In this document: piece by piece, positions 1-7,635 of the stretch | How the letters are laid out: each line of letters begins with the position of its first letter | How positions within the stretch are numbered: the stretch's first letter is position 1 | NCBI GenBank assembly: GCA_947445425.1 | Contig: CANFFA010000011.1 | Span: 1-15,971, forward strand | From: Paludibacteraceae bacterium | GTDB taxonomy: Bacteria > Bacteroidota > Bacteroidia > Bacteroidales > Paludibacteraceae | Length of the DNA: 15,971 nt | Direction of reading: 5' to 3' | The notes under the pieces: model-generated | What the model saw: the letters and a program-made list of their open reading frames with translations, nothing else | Databases searched by the model: none | Told to the model about the DNA's origin: nothing | Position numbers and translations under genes: made by a program

Positions 1-1
1 T

Positions 2-76
2 CATTCCCTCACACAAACTGCCAAAAAGAACGATCAAAATCCCTTCTTGGCACTCCTTGCCGTGGCTAATAACTAA
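2..76 (+). CDS. Possible 3' end of an unidentified gene (partial)
   Basis: A short open frame enters from the left edge and ends at a TAA at 74-76. Its last residues read NDQNPFLALLAVANN, which looks like an ordinary protein tail but cannot be assigned to a family. A second + frame stays open to a TAG at 115-117, but its residue mix (many W, H and K) is less protein-like. A - frame is open across the edge but has no good start. If real, this gene converges on the glycogen synthase gene, and the inverted repeats at 104-168 lie between the two ends. Confidence 0.28.
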   Translation, partial: HSLTQTAKKNDQNPFLALLAVANN

Positions 77-103
77 AGCACTGCGTTTGGAGGTGCTGAG
101 TAT

Positions 104-168
104 TTACCATTTTTAGCAGTAAAAAAGAATGGTAATAAATGAGGACTTAAATTCATCATTTATTACCA
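104..168. terminator. Overlapping inverted repeats between convergent gene ends
   Basis: TGGTAATAAATGA at 130-142 pairs perfectly with TCATTTATTACCA at 156-168 (13 bp, 13-base loop). TTACCATT at 104-111 can instead pair with AATGGTAA at 128-135, which overlaps the left arm of the first hairpin, so the two structures exclude each other. The position just downstream of the glycogen synthase stop (190, - strand) suggests a terminator for one or both strands. There is no long T-run next to the main stem, so this is tentative. Confidence 0.4.
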
Positions 169-189
169 ATAAGGAAACAATACAAAAGA

Positions 190-1845
190 CTAGCTTTTTT
201 TCAAACGAATCTTCTTATTGCTAAGGGCAATGTGATAGGCTTGGTCATAATACTGAATAAAATGTTTCCACAAAGCTCTTTCAGCAATTACAGATGCATT
301 CTTGCGTACTTTTTTCACGTCCTTGTCTGAGAGTGAAGCGAAATCGAACATCATTGCAGCCAACTCATTGGCCAATTGATAGCCATTATAATCAGAGCGA
401 TGAATCACACCTACTCCTAATTCTACATGTTGCGGCGTAGACGACACCCATTGACCAAAACCTGACAAATCAGTAGTAATGGTAGGCACACCAAAAGCAA
501 CACTTTCCAATGGTGTATAACCCCATGGTTCATAATAAGAAGGGAATAAAGAAAGATCCATACCAATCAACATATCATAGTAGGATTTATTGAAAATTCC
601 ATCTTTACCATCCAAATAAGAAGGAACAAAAATTACTTTTACCTTTTGAGATTGTTGGTTGGTAAAGTGATACCAATGAATAGACGATAAAACATGATCA
701 TTATAATTGTCATGCAAGTTATGGGTTGTATAGCGATTCCAAGTATCTACTAAAGGCGTTGAATTTGCCAAAGCAGTTAACAAATCAGCACGAGGTCCAG
801 CAATATGTGCTGGAACCATAATAAATACGATGATTTCCTTTTTTAATTCTGTATTTTGAGACAAATACTTTAAAGATTCAATAAAACGGTCTATCCCTTT
901 ATTTCTGAATTCGTAACGACCTGCCGTACTAAAAAACAGAGCATCATCATTAATAGTATAACCCAAAAGCGTTTCTGCCACTTTTTTAAGTGAAGAACGT
1001 GCTTCTTTGCGTCCTTTATCAAAATTTTTAGCCTTGGGAACAAAATCGTCCTCAAAACCATCTGGAGTTATTATATGTGGCACTTTGTCAAGCAGTTGCT
1101 CACATTCAATCCCTGTAATTTCACTTACTGTAGTAAAACAATCTACCAAATGTGCAGCTATTTTCTCTGTAGAGTGTTTAGAAATCATATTCAGTTCCCT
1201 GGCCATTTGATCTCCATTGTACTCATTCAGATAATCGTATAAAGGCTTATTATTACCAGCAATAGAACGTCCAATAGAAGTAGCATGGGTAGTGAAAAGA
1301 GTAGCAATGGCGGGTACATTTTTCTGTATATAAAATGCGCCAAAAGTAGTCATCCATTCATTAAAATGCGCTACTACATTTTGTTTAGCCGTTAATTTAT
1401 AAAAGCGATAAAAACTCTCAATGATCATTCCAGTTGAATATCCAAACATAGAAGCTTCATCATAATCACCATAAGCATGTATTGAATCTACTCCCGTCTG
1501 CTCCCAAACTTCACCATAGATTCTGTTTTTTTGGTCCATCAATGGCCAAAAATCAACTAAAACAGAAATCGGTTGTCCGTGAATATTCCAACGACCTACA
1601 CGAATTTTCAGATTGTATTCCTTTTGTGTAAAAGCAATCCAATCAGCATAAAGATCAGGAGTTTCCTCAAAATAAGGATTTTTTTTATCACCCCAAACTT
1701 CAGGACCAATAAAAATTAGCTTATCAGGATTTGATTTTTGCAAAGTCGCTGCTCGGGTAGAGAGTACAGTATATATACCACCAACCATATTACAAACTTC
1801 CCAACTGGTTTCAAAAATATACTCGGGCTTAAGATGCTTTTCCAT
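190..1845 (-). CDS. Glycogen synthase, GT3 (eukaryote-like) family
   Basis: The predicted reaction is transfer of glucose from a nucleotide sugar to the non-reducing end of a growing alpha-1,4-glucan, in the cytoplasm, for glycogen storage. The 551 residues start with the donor-side motif ETSWEV...VGGIYTV (about 12-27). HATSIGR follows at 187-193 and GRYEFRNKG at 309-317. The PSYYEPWGYTPLES motif (435-448) carries the E-X7-E pair (E439, E447) typical of GT3 glycogen synthases such as the yeast and animal enzymes. The length is somewhat below that of eukaryotic enzymes. I start it at the ATG of MEKHLKPEY (1843-1845). A longer frame begins at 1890, but a TAnnTTTG box at 1869-1876 would lie inside it and the extra 15 residues are hydrophobic and not conserved-looking. 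Family assignment is firm. Whether UDP- or ADP-glucose is the donor cannot be read here. Confidence 0.93.
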   Translation of the reverse strand: MEKHLKPEYIFETSWEVCNMVGGIYTVLSTRAATLQKSNPDKLIFIGPEVWGDKKNPYFEETPDLYADWIAFTQKEYNLKIRVGRWNIHGQPISVLVDFWPLMDQKNRIYGEVWEQTGVDSIHAYGDYDEASMFGYSTGMIIESFYRFYKLTAKQNVVAHFNEWMTTFGAFYIQKNVPAIATLFTTHATSIGRSIAGNNKPLYDYLNEYNGDQMARELNMISKHSTEKIAAHLVDCFTTVSEITGIECEQLLDKVPHIITPDGFEDDFVPKAKNFDKGRKEARSSLKKVAETLLGYTINDDALFFSTAGRYEFRNKGIDRFIESLKYLSQNTELKKEIIVFIMVPAHIAGPRADLLTALANSTPLVDTWNRYTTHNLHDNYNDHVLSSIHWYHFTNQQSQKVKVIFVPSYLDGKDGIFNKSYYDMLIGMDLSLFPSYYEPWGYTPLESVAFGVPTITTDLSGFGQWVSSTPQHVELGVGVIHRSDYNGYQLANELAAMMFDFASLSDKDVKKVRKNASVIAERALWKHFIQYYDQAYHIALSNKKIRLKKS

Positions 1846-1868
1846 GAATTTTAAAATTAGAATAATTG

Positions 1869-1876
1869 CAAAGATA
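1869..1876 (-). promoter_or_regulatory. Candidate -7 box for the glycogen synthase gene
   Basis: Read on the - strand this is TATCTTTG, a match to the Bacteroidota -7 consensus TAnnTTTG. It lies 23 bases upstream of the chosen ATG, giving a leader of roughly 17-20 bases. No TTG is found at the expected 18-20 base distance, so the -33 element is missing or degenerate. Confidence 0.45.
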
Positions 1877-2108
1877 AAATATTTTTTCAATTATAAAGAA
1901 AAATACAGCGCCAAGATTAAATTTCTAAAAGAATTTATTTCGACAGTCAAAAAAAGTGTAACTCAAGATCTTATAAGTTTCTAATAAATAAGTAAAAAGA
2001 TAATGATAAAGGAAGAAATAAATATTCAGTGTGCTAAAAAAATCAAATTCAACAATAAAAACAGGGTCAATTTAGGCGCATTTAAAATAAACCTAAAAAA
2101 AAATAGCG

Positions 2109-2116
2109 TAACTTTG
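2109..2116 (+). promoter_or_regulatory. Candidate -7 box for pheT
   Basis: TAACTTTG matches TAnnTTTG and lies 24 bases before the pheT ATG. No clear TTG is seen about 19-20 bases upstream. The implied leader is under 25 bases, leaving no room for a tRNA-sensing attenuator. Confidence 0.45.
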
Positions 2117-2140
2117 TAGCCTTAAAACAACAATGAAATT

Positions 2141-4606
2141 ATGAATATATCGTATAATTGGCTGAAACAATACATTAATATTGAAGTCACACCTGATGAA
2201 GTTTCCAAAGCGTTAACATCTATTGGACTTGAGGTTGGTAGTGTAGAAGAAGTACAATCTATTAAAGGTGGATTGGAAGGATTGGTAATTGGTGAAGTAT
2301 TAACATGTATTGACCACGAAAATTCTGATCATCTACATGTTACAACAGTAAATGTCGGTAATTCTGAAGCTTTGCAAATCGTTTGTGGCGCACACAATAT
2401 TGCAGCTGGCCAAAAAGTCGTGGTGGCTACTGTAGGTACAAAACTCTATTCAGGAGAAGAAAGTTTCAGTATTAAACGATCAAAAATAAGGGGAGTAGAA
2501 TCATTGGGTATGATTTGTGCTGAGGATGAAATCGGTATTGGTACGAGTCATGACGGTATCATCGTACTTCCAAACGACGTGACAGTTGGACAATTGGCCA
2601 AAGATTATTACGGAATCAAAAACGATGTGTTATTTGAAGTTGATATCACTCCAAATCGAATTGATGCTGCCTCACATTATGGTGTAGCCCGTGATTTAGC
2701 TGCATTTTATGCACTTAAAAATCCAAACATAAAATTACAAGCTCCTTCCATTGACACTTTTGCTATACAAAACTCAAAATTATCTATTCCAACAAGTGTA
2801 GAAAACAGTGAAGCCTGTCCTCGCTATTCAAGCCTTAGCATTAGCGGTGTAAAAGTAAGTGAATCACCAGAATGGCTAAAAAACTTTTTGCAGATCATCG
2901 GCATAAAACCGATTAATAATATTGTTGACGCCACCAATTATGTATTACATGAATTGGGGCAACCTTTGCATGCCTTTGATGCAGATAAAATAAAAGGCGG
3001 TAAAGTAAAAATTAAAAACCTTGCTGAAGGAACGCTTTTCAAAACCTTGGACGGCGTGGAACGCAAGTTGAATGCTGCAGATTTAATGATCTGTGATGGA
3101 AATGATGAACCAATGTGCCTTGCAGGTGTATTTGGAGGATTGGAATCAGGCGTTAGCGAAAGTACCCAAAACATTTTCCTCGAATGCGCATATTTTAACC
3201 CCGTTAGCATTCGAAAAACTGCCAGGCGTCATGGCTTAAACACCGACTCTTCATTCCGTTTCGAAAGGGGTTGCGATCCAACGAATACACTTTATGTACT
3301 CAAACGTACGGCAATATTAATACAAGAATTGGCTGGCGGTGAAATTTCAAGTGAAATATCCGATATCTATCCAACAGAAATAAAACCTTTCGAAGTTAAA
3401 TTATCAGTTCATAAGGTCTACAATCTTATTGGCAAGGAAATTGGCAAAGAGAGTATCGAAACAATTCTGAAAGCATTGGAAATGAGTATCATCAGTAAAA
3501 CTGATGACGAATACCTACTTCACGTTCCAGTATACCGTGTTGATGTGCAAAGGGATGTGGATGTAATAGAGGATATTTTGCGTATTTATGGGTACAACAA
3601 TATTGAAATAGGCGAAACTCTAAAATCAACTTTAAGTTACAGCTCAAAAACGGATAGCTATAAACTTCAAAACCTGATTTCAGAACAACTATCAGCGCAG
3701 GGATTCAATGAGGTATTAAACAATTCCCTCACCAAAGGAGCTTATTATGCAGAGCTTAGTTCATACCCTGCCTCCAATGCTGTAAGAATGCTAAACCCTT
3801 TGAGCTCGGACTTAAATGTAATGCGCCAGACTTTACTTTTTGGCGGATTGGAAAACATTGCACGCAATATCAATCGTAGAAATGCTGATCTAAAATTCTA
3901 CGAATTTGGTAATTGCTACTATTTCCATGAGGACAAGAAAAAAGAGGATGAAACTTTGGCTGCTTATTCAGAAGATTTCCATTTGGGCATTTGGCTAACA
4001 GGTAACAAACGGGCTCAGTCATGGACAGCAGGTGATGAAAAATCGAGCGTACATGAATTAAAAGCTTATATTGAAAACATACTTCGTCGATTGGGCTTCA
4101 ACCTACGAAAATTGGTTATTGGTGAATATGCTGATGATCTGTTGGGTGAAGCGCTAAGTATTTACAGCACTTCGGGAAAAAAGTTGGTAACTTATGGGAT
4201 TGTTGACTCTAAAATCACTAAAAAATTAGATATCGATGCGGTAGTTTATTTTGCAGATTTAAATTGGAATGCTATTTTATCTGAACTAGAAAACCACAAA
4301 GTACGTTATACAGAAGTATCTAAATATCCAGAGGTGAAACGTGACTTGGCACTATTATTGGATAAAAACATCAACTTTGGAGAGATTGAAAAGATAGCTT
4401 TTGAAACTGAAAAGAAACTTCTAAAAAAAGTGACATTGTTTGATGTTTATGAGGGTAAAAACTTAGAAGCTGGTAAAAAATCTTATGCTGCTAGCTTCTT
4501 ATTGCAAGACGACACAAAAACCTTAACTGATGTTCAAATTGAAGGTATCATGAAAAAGTTACAACAAAACTTTGAAACGAAACTGGATGCAAAGCTGAGG
4601 TCTTAA
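2141..4606 (+). CDS. pheT: Phenylalanine--tRNA ligase beta subunit
   Basis: This is the beta chain of the cytoplasmic alpha2-beta2 enzyme that charges tRNA-Phe. The beta chain binds tRNA and edits mischarged Tyr-tRNA-Phe. The 821 residues match the usual length of about 800. In order: N-terminal MNISYNWLKQYI; an EMAP/OB-type tRNA-binding domain (about 40-150); the segment FEVDITPNRIDAASHYGVARDLAAFY (about 167-192) typical of bacterial PheT; B3/B4 editing region (about 210-380) with INNIVDATNYVLHELGQPLHAFDADK; B5 region (about 400-475); catalytic-like core; and a C-terminal ferredoxin-fold anticodon-binding domain (about 727-820) with YPEVKRDLALLLDK. pheS is not in this window, so the two subunits are not adjacent, at least on the downstream side. 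The PLP enzyme follows after 34 bases and may share its transcript. Confidence 0.97.
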   Translation: MNISYNWLKQYINIEVTPDEVSKALTSIGLEVGSVEEVQSIKGGLEGLVIGEVLTCIDHENSDHLHVTTVNVGNSEALQIVCGAHNIAAGQKVVVATVGTKLYSGEESFSIKRSKIRGVESLGMICAEDEIGIGTSHDGIIVLPNDVTVGQLAKDYYGIKNDVLFEVDITPNRIDAASHYGVARDLAAFYALKNPNIKLQAPSIDTFAIQNSKLSIPTSVENSEACPRYSSLSISGVKVSESPEWLKNFLQIIGIKPINNIVDATNYVLHELGQPLHAFDADKIKGGKVKIKNLAEGTLFKTLDGVERKLNAADLMICDGNDEPMCLAGVFGGLESGVSESTQNIFLECAYFNPVSIRKTARRHGLNTDSSFRFERGCDPTNTLYVLKRTAILIQELAGGEISSEISDIYPTEIKPFEVKLSVHKVYNLIGKEIGKESIETILKALEMSIISKTDDEYLLHVPVYRVDVQRDVDVIEDILRIYGYNNIEIGETLKSTLSYSSKTDSYKLQNLISEQLSAQGFNEVLNNSLTKGAYYAELSSYPASNAVRMLNPLSSDLNVMRQTLLFGGLENIARNINRRNADLKFYEFGNCYYFHEDKKKEDETLAAYSEDFHLGIWLTGNKRAQSWTAGDEKSSVHELKAYIENILRRLGFNLRKLVIGEYADDLLGEALSIYSTSGKKLVTYGIVDSKITKKLDIDAVVYFADLNWNAILSELENHKVRYTEVSKYPEVKRDLALLLDKNINFGEIEKIAFETEKKLLKKVTLFDVYEGKNLEAGKKSYAASFLLQDDTKTLTDVQIEGIMKKLQQNFETKLDAKLRS

Positions 4607-4640
4607 TTATTTCATTAACTATTCATTACTCTCTCATAAT

Positions 4641-5873
4641 ATGGAAAAGGAATTATCATTTGACGCGAAAATACTTCACAAGCCTTACGCAAAAACGGAT
4701 GCTTATGGAGCTTTAAATATGCCTATCTATCAAAGTGCAGCATACGAATTTGACACTGCTGAAAGTATGGAAGCTGCCTTTATAGGCAAATCGGCTGATC
4801 ATACTTATTCACGCATCACCAACCCAACCGTTCAGCATTTTGAAAGCAGAGTTCAATCCATCACTGATGCCTTGAGCGTTACCGCATTGAATTCGGGAAT
4901 GGCGGCCATTTCCAACATCATCATTACTTTAGCACAATCGGGAAGCAATATTGTAACCTCACGACATTTATTTGGTAACACCTACTCATTTTTCGCCTCA
5001 ACTATGGCTGCTTTTGGTGTAGAAACAAGATTTTGTGATCTTACGAATCCTTACGAAGTCGAATCTCACATCGATTCAAATACCTGTGCTGTATTTTTAG
5101 AAATAATCACCAATCCACAATTAGAAATAGCTGATTTAAAAGCACTTTCTGCCATTACAAAACAAATGGGTGTGCCTTTGATAGCAGACACCACCATCGT
5201 ACCTTTTTGTGCATTCAAAGCAAAAAAATGGGGCATCAACATAGAAATTGTTTCCAGTACAAAATATATTTCGGGTGGAGCTACAAGTTTGGGTGGACTT
5301 ATCATTGATTATGGAAATTTTGATTGGTTATCCTCACCAAAATTACACACTGTTGCAAAGGGTTTTGGTCCTGCAGCCTTTACCGTAAAACTACGAAAAG
5401 AGATACACCGTAACCTAGGTGCATACATGACTCCACAAGTGGCTTATATGCAAAACCTCGGCTTAGAAACCCTTAGTATTCGATACGAATGTCAATCTGG
5501 AACTTGTCTAGAATTGACAAAACGTTTAGAAAAAGTAGGGGCCATTGCCTCTGTCAACTACACTGGATTAGCTACTAATAAATACCATGAATTAAGCCTT
5601 GAACAATTTGGTCAAAAACCTGGAGCAATGTTTACAATTGATCTTGCTTCTAGAGAAGCCTGTTTTAATTTCTTAAACAAACTCAAAATCATCAAAAGAG
5701 CAACTAACTTATTCGACAACAAATCATTAGCAATACATCCAGCGAGTACTATTTTTGGCACCTTTACAGCTGATGATAGAAAAGACATGAATGTTTCAGA
5801 TAATACAATTCGATTCTCTGTTGGATTAGAAAGTGTAGATGATCTTTTTAATGATATAATACAAGCATTATAA
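4641..5873 (+). CDS. Cys/Met-metabolism PLP enzyme, O-acetylhomoserine sulfhydrylase-like
   Basis: This is a cytoplasmic fold-type I PLP enzyme of the trans-sulfuration family (Cys_Met_Meta_PP). The 410 residues fit O-acetylhomoserine sulfhydrylase or cystathionine gamma-synthase/lyase. Visible family marks are MPIYQSAAYEF (27-37), YSRITNPT (56-63, whose Tyr and Arg contact the neighbouring subunit's PLP phosphate), SGMAA (85-89), the Asp facing the PLP ring nitrogen (D183 in IADTT), and the Schiff-base lysine K208 in SSTKYISGG. IRFSVGLE near 390-397 holds the substrate-carboxylate Arg. The spacing TSLGGLIIDYGNFDW after the lysine favours the sulfhydrylase (MetY) branch, making homocysteine from O-acetylhomoserine and sulfide, but lyase activity cannot be excluded. 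The usual DNT after the beta strand reads DTT here. It starts 34 bases after pheT with no obvious promoter of its own. Confidence 0.88.
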   Translation: MEKELSFDAKILHKPYAKTDAYGALNMPIYQSAAYEFDTAESMEAAFIGKSADHTYSRITNPTVQHFESRVQSITDALSVTALNSGMAAISNIIITLAQSGSNIVTSRHLFGNTYSFFASTMAAFGVETRFCDLTNPYEVESHIDSNTCAVFLEIITNPQLEIADLKALSAITKQMGVPLIADTTIVPFCAFKAKKWGINIEIVSSTKYISGGATSLGGLIIDYGNFDWLSSPKLHTVAKGFGPAAFTVKLRKEIHRNLGAYMTPQVAYMQNLGLETLSIRYECQSGTCLELTKRLEKVGAIASVNYTGLATNKYHELSLEQFGQKPGAMFTIDLASREACFNFLNKLKIIKRATNLFDNKSLAIHPASTIFGTFTADDRKDMNVSDNTIRFSVGLESVDDLFNDIIQAL

Positions 5874-5947
5874 ATACTGATTGTTTGAAAAAGAGATTTC
5901 ATTCAGAGATATCTCATTATATAAAGTGCGAATTCACTATTTGAAAT

Positions 5948-5998
5948 TGATAATTATACTTCATGTGCAACTAGTTTGCACCTGAAGTATAATTATCA
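5948..5998. terminator. Long near-perfect hairpin after the PLP enzyme gene
   Basis: A 23-base arm (5948-5970) pairs with 5976-5998 with one mismatch around a 5-base loop CTAGT. It lies 75 bases past the stop codon of the PLP enzyme gene and about 110 bases before the tRNA promoter. No T-run follows on the + strand, so it is either an unusual terminator, a processing or stability hairpin, or a short repeat element. Confidence 0.5.
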
Positions 5999-6106
5999 GG
6001 ATTAAAAAACGGTATAAATGCAAAAAAAGAATCACACATAACAAACTGACTATTTAGCATTTAAACAAAACAGCAAAATAAAATAGAATAAATAATTTCA
6101 AATCGC

Positions 6107-6136
6107 TTGCAAATTCGGGGAAAAGCATTACCTTTG
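6107..6136 (+). promoter_or_regulatory. tRNA-Lys promoter (TTG-N19-TAnnTTTG)
   Basis: TTG at 6107-6109 and TACCTTTG at 6129-6136, separated by 19 bases, form a textbook Bacteroidota housekeeping promoter. The -7 box ends 17 bases before the mature tRNA, so the 5' leader removed by RNase P is about 10-13 bases. Confidence 0.75.
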
Positions 6137-6153
6137 CACCGCATTAGAAAAAT

Positions 6154-6226
6154 GATTTAGTAGCTCAGTTGGTAGAGCACATCCCTTTTAAGGATGGGGT
6201 CCTGGGTTCGAACCCCAGCTGGATCA
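6154..6226 (+). tRNA. tRNA-Lys (anticodon TTT)
   Basis: A complete 73-base cloverleaf is present. The acceptor stem GATTTAG (6154-6160) pairs with CTGGATC (6219-6225), including two G-T pairs. The D stem is GCTC/GAGC. The anticodon stem CATCC/GGATG encloses the loop CTTTTAA, with anticodon TTT at 6187-6189. The T arm is CTGGG-TTCGAAC-CCCAG and the discriminator base is A (6226). CCA is not encoded: the bases after A73 are CAC, so CCA must be added after transcription. It is a single-gene transcription unit with its own promoter and terminator. Confidence 0.97.
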
Positions 6227-6275
6227 CACAAAAAAAAGCCTTTCAAATTTTAGATTTGAAAGGCTTTTTTTTGTG
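6227..6275 (+). terminator. Perfect 22-bp terminator hairpin abutting the tRNA
   Basis: 6227-6248 pairs perfectly with 6254-6275 around the loop TTTAG. The GC-containing core AGCCTTTCAAAT/ATTTGAAAGGCT is followed by eight T (6265-6272), and eight A precede the left core, so it could terminate in both directions. The stem starts at the very base after the tRNA discriminator. Confidence 0.88.
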
Positions 6276-6345
6276 GCTAAAATTAAGATCAAACTGACAT
6301 TATAATTCCATTTTACTAGCCCTTCACATCACTTGACAAAATGAT

Positions 6346-6385
6346 ATACCCTATTTCGGGTATAGATATACCACTGTAGTGGTAT
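6346..6385. promoter_or_regulatory. Tandem dyad ATACC-N8-GGTAT x2 upstream of pstS, candidate operator
   Basis: Two inverted repeats with the same geometry stand in line: ATACC 6346-6350 with GGTAT 6359-6363, then ATACC 6368-6372 with GGTAT 6381-6385. They are separated by 4 bases and repeat with a 22-base period, two helical turns. The second dyad is longer (ATACCACT-GT-AGTGGTAT). The array ends at the first base of the -33 TTG of the pstS promoter, the usual place for an activator. A phosphate-responsive regulator is the obvious guess, but the sequence does not resemble the E. coli Pho box and the regulator is not in the window. Confidence 0.6.
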
Positions 6386-6415
6386 TGTAAAAAGTAGCTA
6401 TAATACGGATCTTTG
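6385..6415 (+). promoter_or_regulatory. Promoter of the pst operon
   Basis: TTG at 6385-6387 and GATCTTTG at 6408-6415 are separated by 20 bases. The -7 box misses the consensus TAnnTTTG only in its first base, consistent with a promoter that needs activation. The transcript would have a leader of about 90 bases. Within it, CAATTTAAAA (6428-6437) and TTTTAAATTG (6457-6466) could form a weak AT-rich stem. Confidence 0.6.
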
Positions 6416-6513
6416 CAGTATCAAAATCAATTTAAAACGAATTGAAATTTCTGTTATTTTAAATTGGATTGGTTTAATAAAAAAGCAATTATAAACGGTA
6501 TAATAAAAAAGAT

Positions 6514-7464
6514 ATGACACGAATTAAATCCACTCTACTTAGCGCACTATTTCTAATTGGCGTATTGAACAATACGCAAGCGGCTGCACCAGCCTTAAAA
6601 GGTCAAATTACACTTTCGGGTGCATTTGCACTCTATCCTTTGGCTGTAAAATGGGCAGATGAGTTTAAAAAACTACATCCAGAAGTGAAAATTGATATTT
6701 CTGCTGGTGGCGCTGGAAAAGGTATTACAGATGCCCTATCTAAAGTCGTTGATTTGGGAATGGTTTCCCGTGAGATCCATCCTGAAGAATTAAAAAAAGG
6801 CGCTTGGTCAATTGCTGTTGCTAAAGATGCTGTAGTCTTTACGGTAAATGCTAAGAACCCTAAGCTTAAAGAGTTATTGGCAAAAGGAATTAGTCAAACG
6901 GCTGCAACAAAATTATACATCAGTGGAGAGTATAAAACGTGGGGTAAATTAATTGGTATAAAATCTGAAATCCCTATACACCTCTACAATCGCTCAGACG
7001 CCTGTGGATCAGGAGAAACTTTAGGCAAGTATTTGGGTGGTAAAAAGCAAGAAAACTTATTGGGAACTGCCGTATTTGGTGACCCAGGAGTTGCATCAGC
7101 TGTACAAAAAGATCCAATAGCATTGGGATATAATAACATTTCCTATGCTTATGACTTTAAAACGAAGAAAACCAATCCAGGCATTATCGTTTTGCCAATT
7201 GACGTGAATAATAATGGTAAAATTGACAGTGATGAAAATTTTTACAGCAGCTCAGATCAATTGATCAAAGCCATTGCTGAAGGAAAATACCCATCACCAC
7301 CCGCTCGTGATTTGTATTTTGTGTCGAATGGCAGACCAACAAATCCAGTGGTGATTGAATTTTTGAAATACGTTCTTTCAGAAGGTCAAAAACAAAATGT
7401 ACCCAATGGATTTATCAGTTTACCAAAAGAAAAACTTAAAATAGGTTTGGCAAAAATCAAATAA
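6514..7464 (+). CDS. pstS: Phosphate ABC transporter substrate-binding protein
   Basis: This is the exported phosphate-binding protein of the Pst importer, delivering phosphate to the PstC/PstA channel. The 316 residues begin with a signal peptide: a positive start (MTRIK), a hydrophobic stretch, and an A-x-A type site at TQA-AAP, cleavage probably after residue 23. The cysteine of a lipoprotein is absent, so it should be soluble in the periplasm. Binding-site segments are SGAFALYP (35-42) at the first strand, the Gly-rich ISAGGAGKG (62-70), and RSDACGSGET (160-169), which corresponds to the RSDGSGT phosphate loop of PstS. Residues 230-241 form a canonical EF-hand-like loop (D230, N232, N234, G235, I237, D238, E241), probably a calcium site. 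It heads the pstSCAB locus. There is no Shine-Dalgarno sequence before the ATG. Related molybdate or tungstate binders are less likely given the neighbours. Confidence 0.93.
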   Translation: MTRIKSTLLSALFLIGVLNNTQAAAPALKGQITLSGAFALYPLAVKWADEFKKLHPEVKIDISAGGAGKGITDALSKVVDLGMVSREIHPEELKKGAWSIAVAKDAVVFTVNAKNPKLKELLAKGISQTAATKLYISGEYKTWGKLIGIKSEIPIHLYNRSDACGSGETLGKYLGGKKQENLLGTAVFGDPGVASAVQKDPIALGYNNISYAYDFKTKKTNPGIIVLPIDVNNNGKIDSDENFYSSSDQLIKAIAEGKYPSPPARDLYFVSNGRPTNPVVIEFLKYVLSEGQKQNVPNGFISLPKEKLKIGLAKIK

Positions 7465-7573
7465 GCACCTGATCGAATACTATCAACCCTATTTTTCAGA
7501 ACGCAAATTTTGCAAATTAACGCAACTATTTGTATCAGATGCAAGTGCAAAAGCAATAGACTAATCGCCATCA

Positions 7574-7604
7574 TTGGTAAGTACAGATTTATTGATTAAT
7601 TTTG
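7574..7604 (+). promoter_or_regulatory. Internal promoter before pstC
   Basis: TTG at 7574-7576 and TAATTTTG at 7597-7604 are separated by 20 bases, a full consensus match. It lies in the 171-base gap between pstS and pstC and ends 31 bases before the pstC ATG. It would allow pstCAB to be transcribed separately from pstS. Confidence 0.6.
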
Positions 7605-7635
7605 CACTTCTTTATAGTCATTAAGAATTAGATAA

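Noticed and set aside
1846..1890. Longer N-terminus for the glycogen synthase (extra 15 residues)
   Set aside because: The extension is a hydrophobic stretch unlike the family's start and contains the likely -7 promoter box.
2003..2119. A 38-residue open frame (MIKEEINIQCAKK...) ending 22 bases before pheT
   Set aside because: Its end overlaps the pheT -7 box, it is Lys/Asn-rich as expected by chance in AT-rich DNA, and no promoter or conservation sign supports it.
5066..5902. Open frames on the - strand inside the PLP enzyme gene
   Set aside because: They are antisense shadows of a well-conserved enzyme gene with no family resemblance of their own.
6333..6338. TTGACA, a sigma-70 type -35 box before pstS
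   Set aside because: No -10 box lies at 16-18 bases, and a Bacteroidota-type promoter is present downstream.
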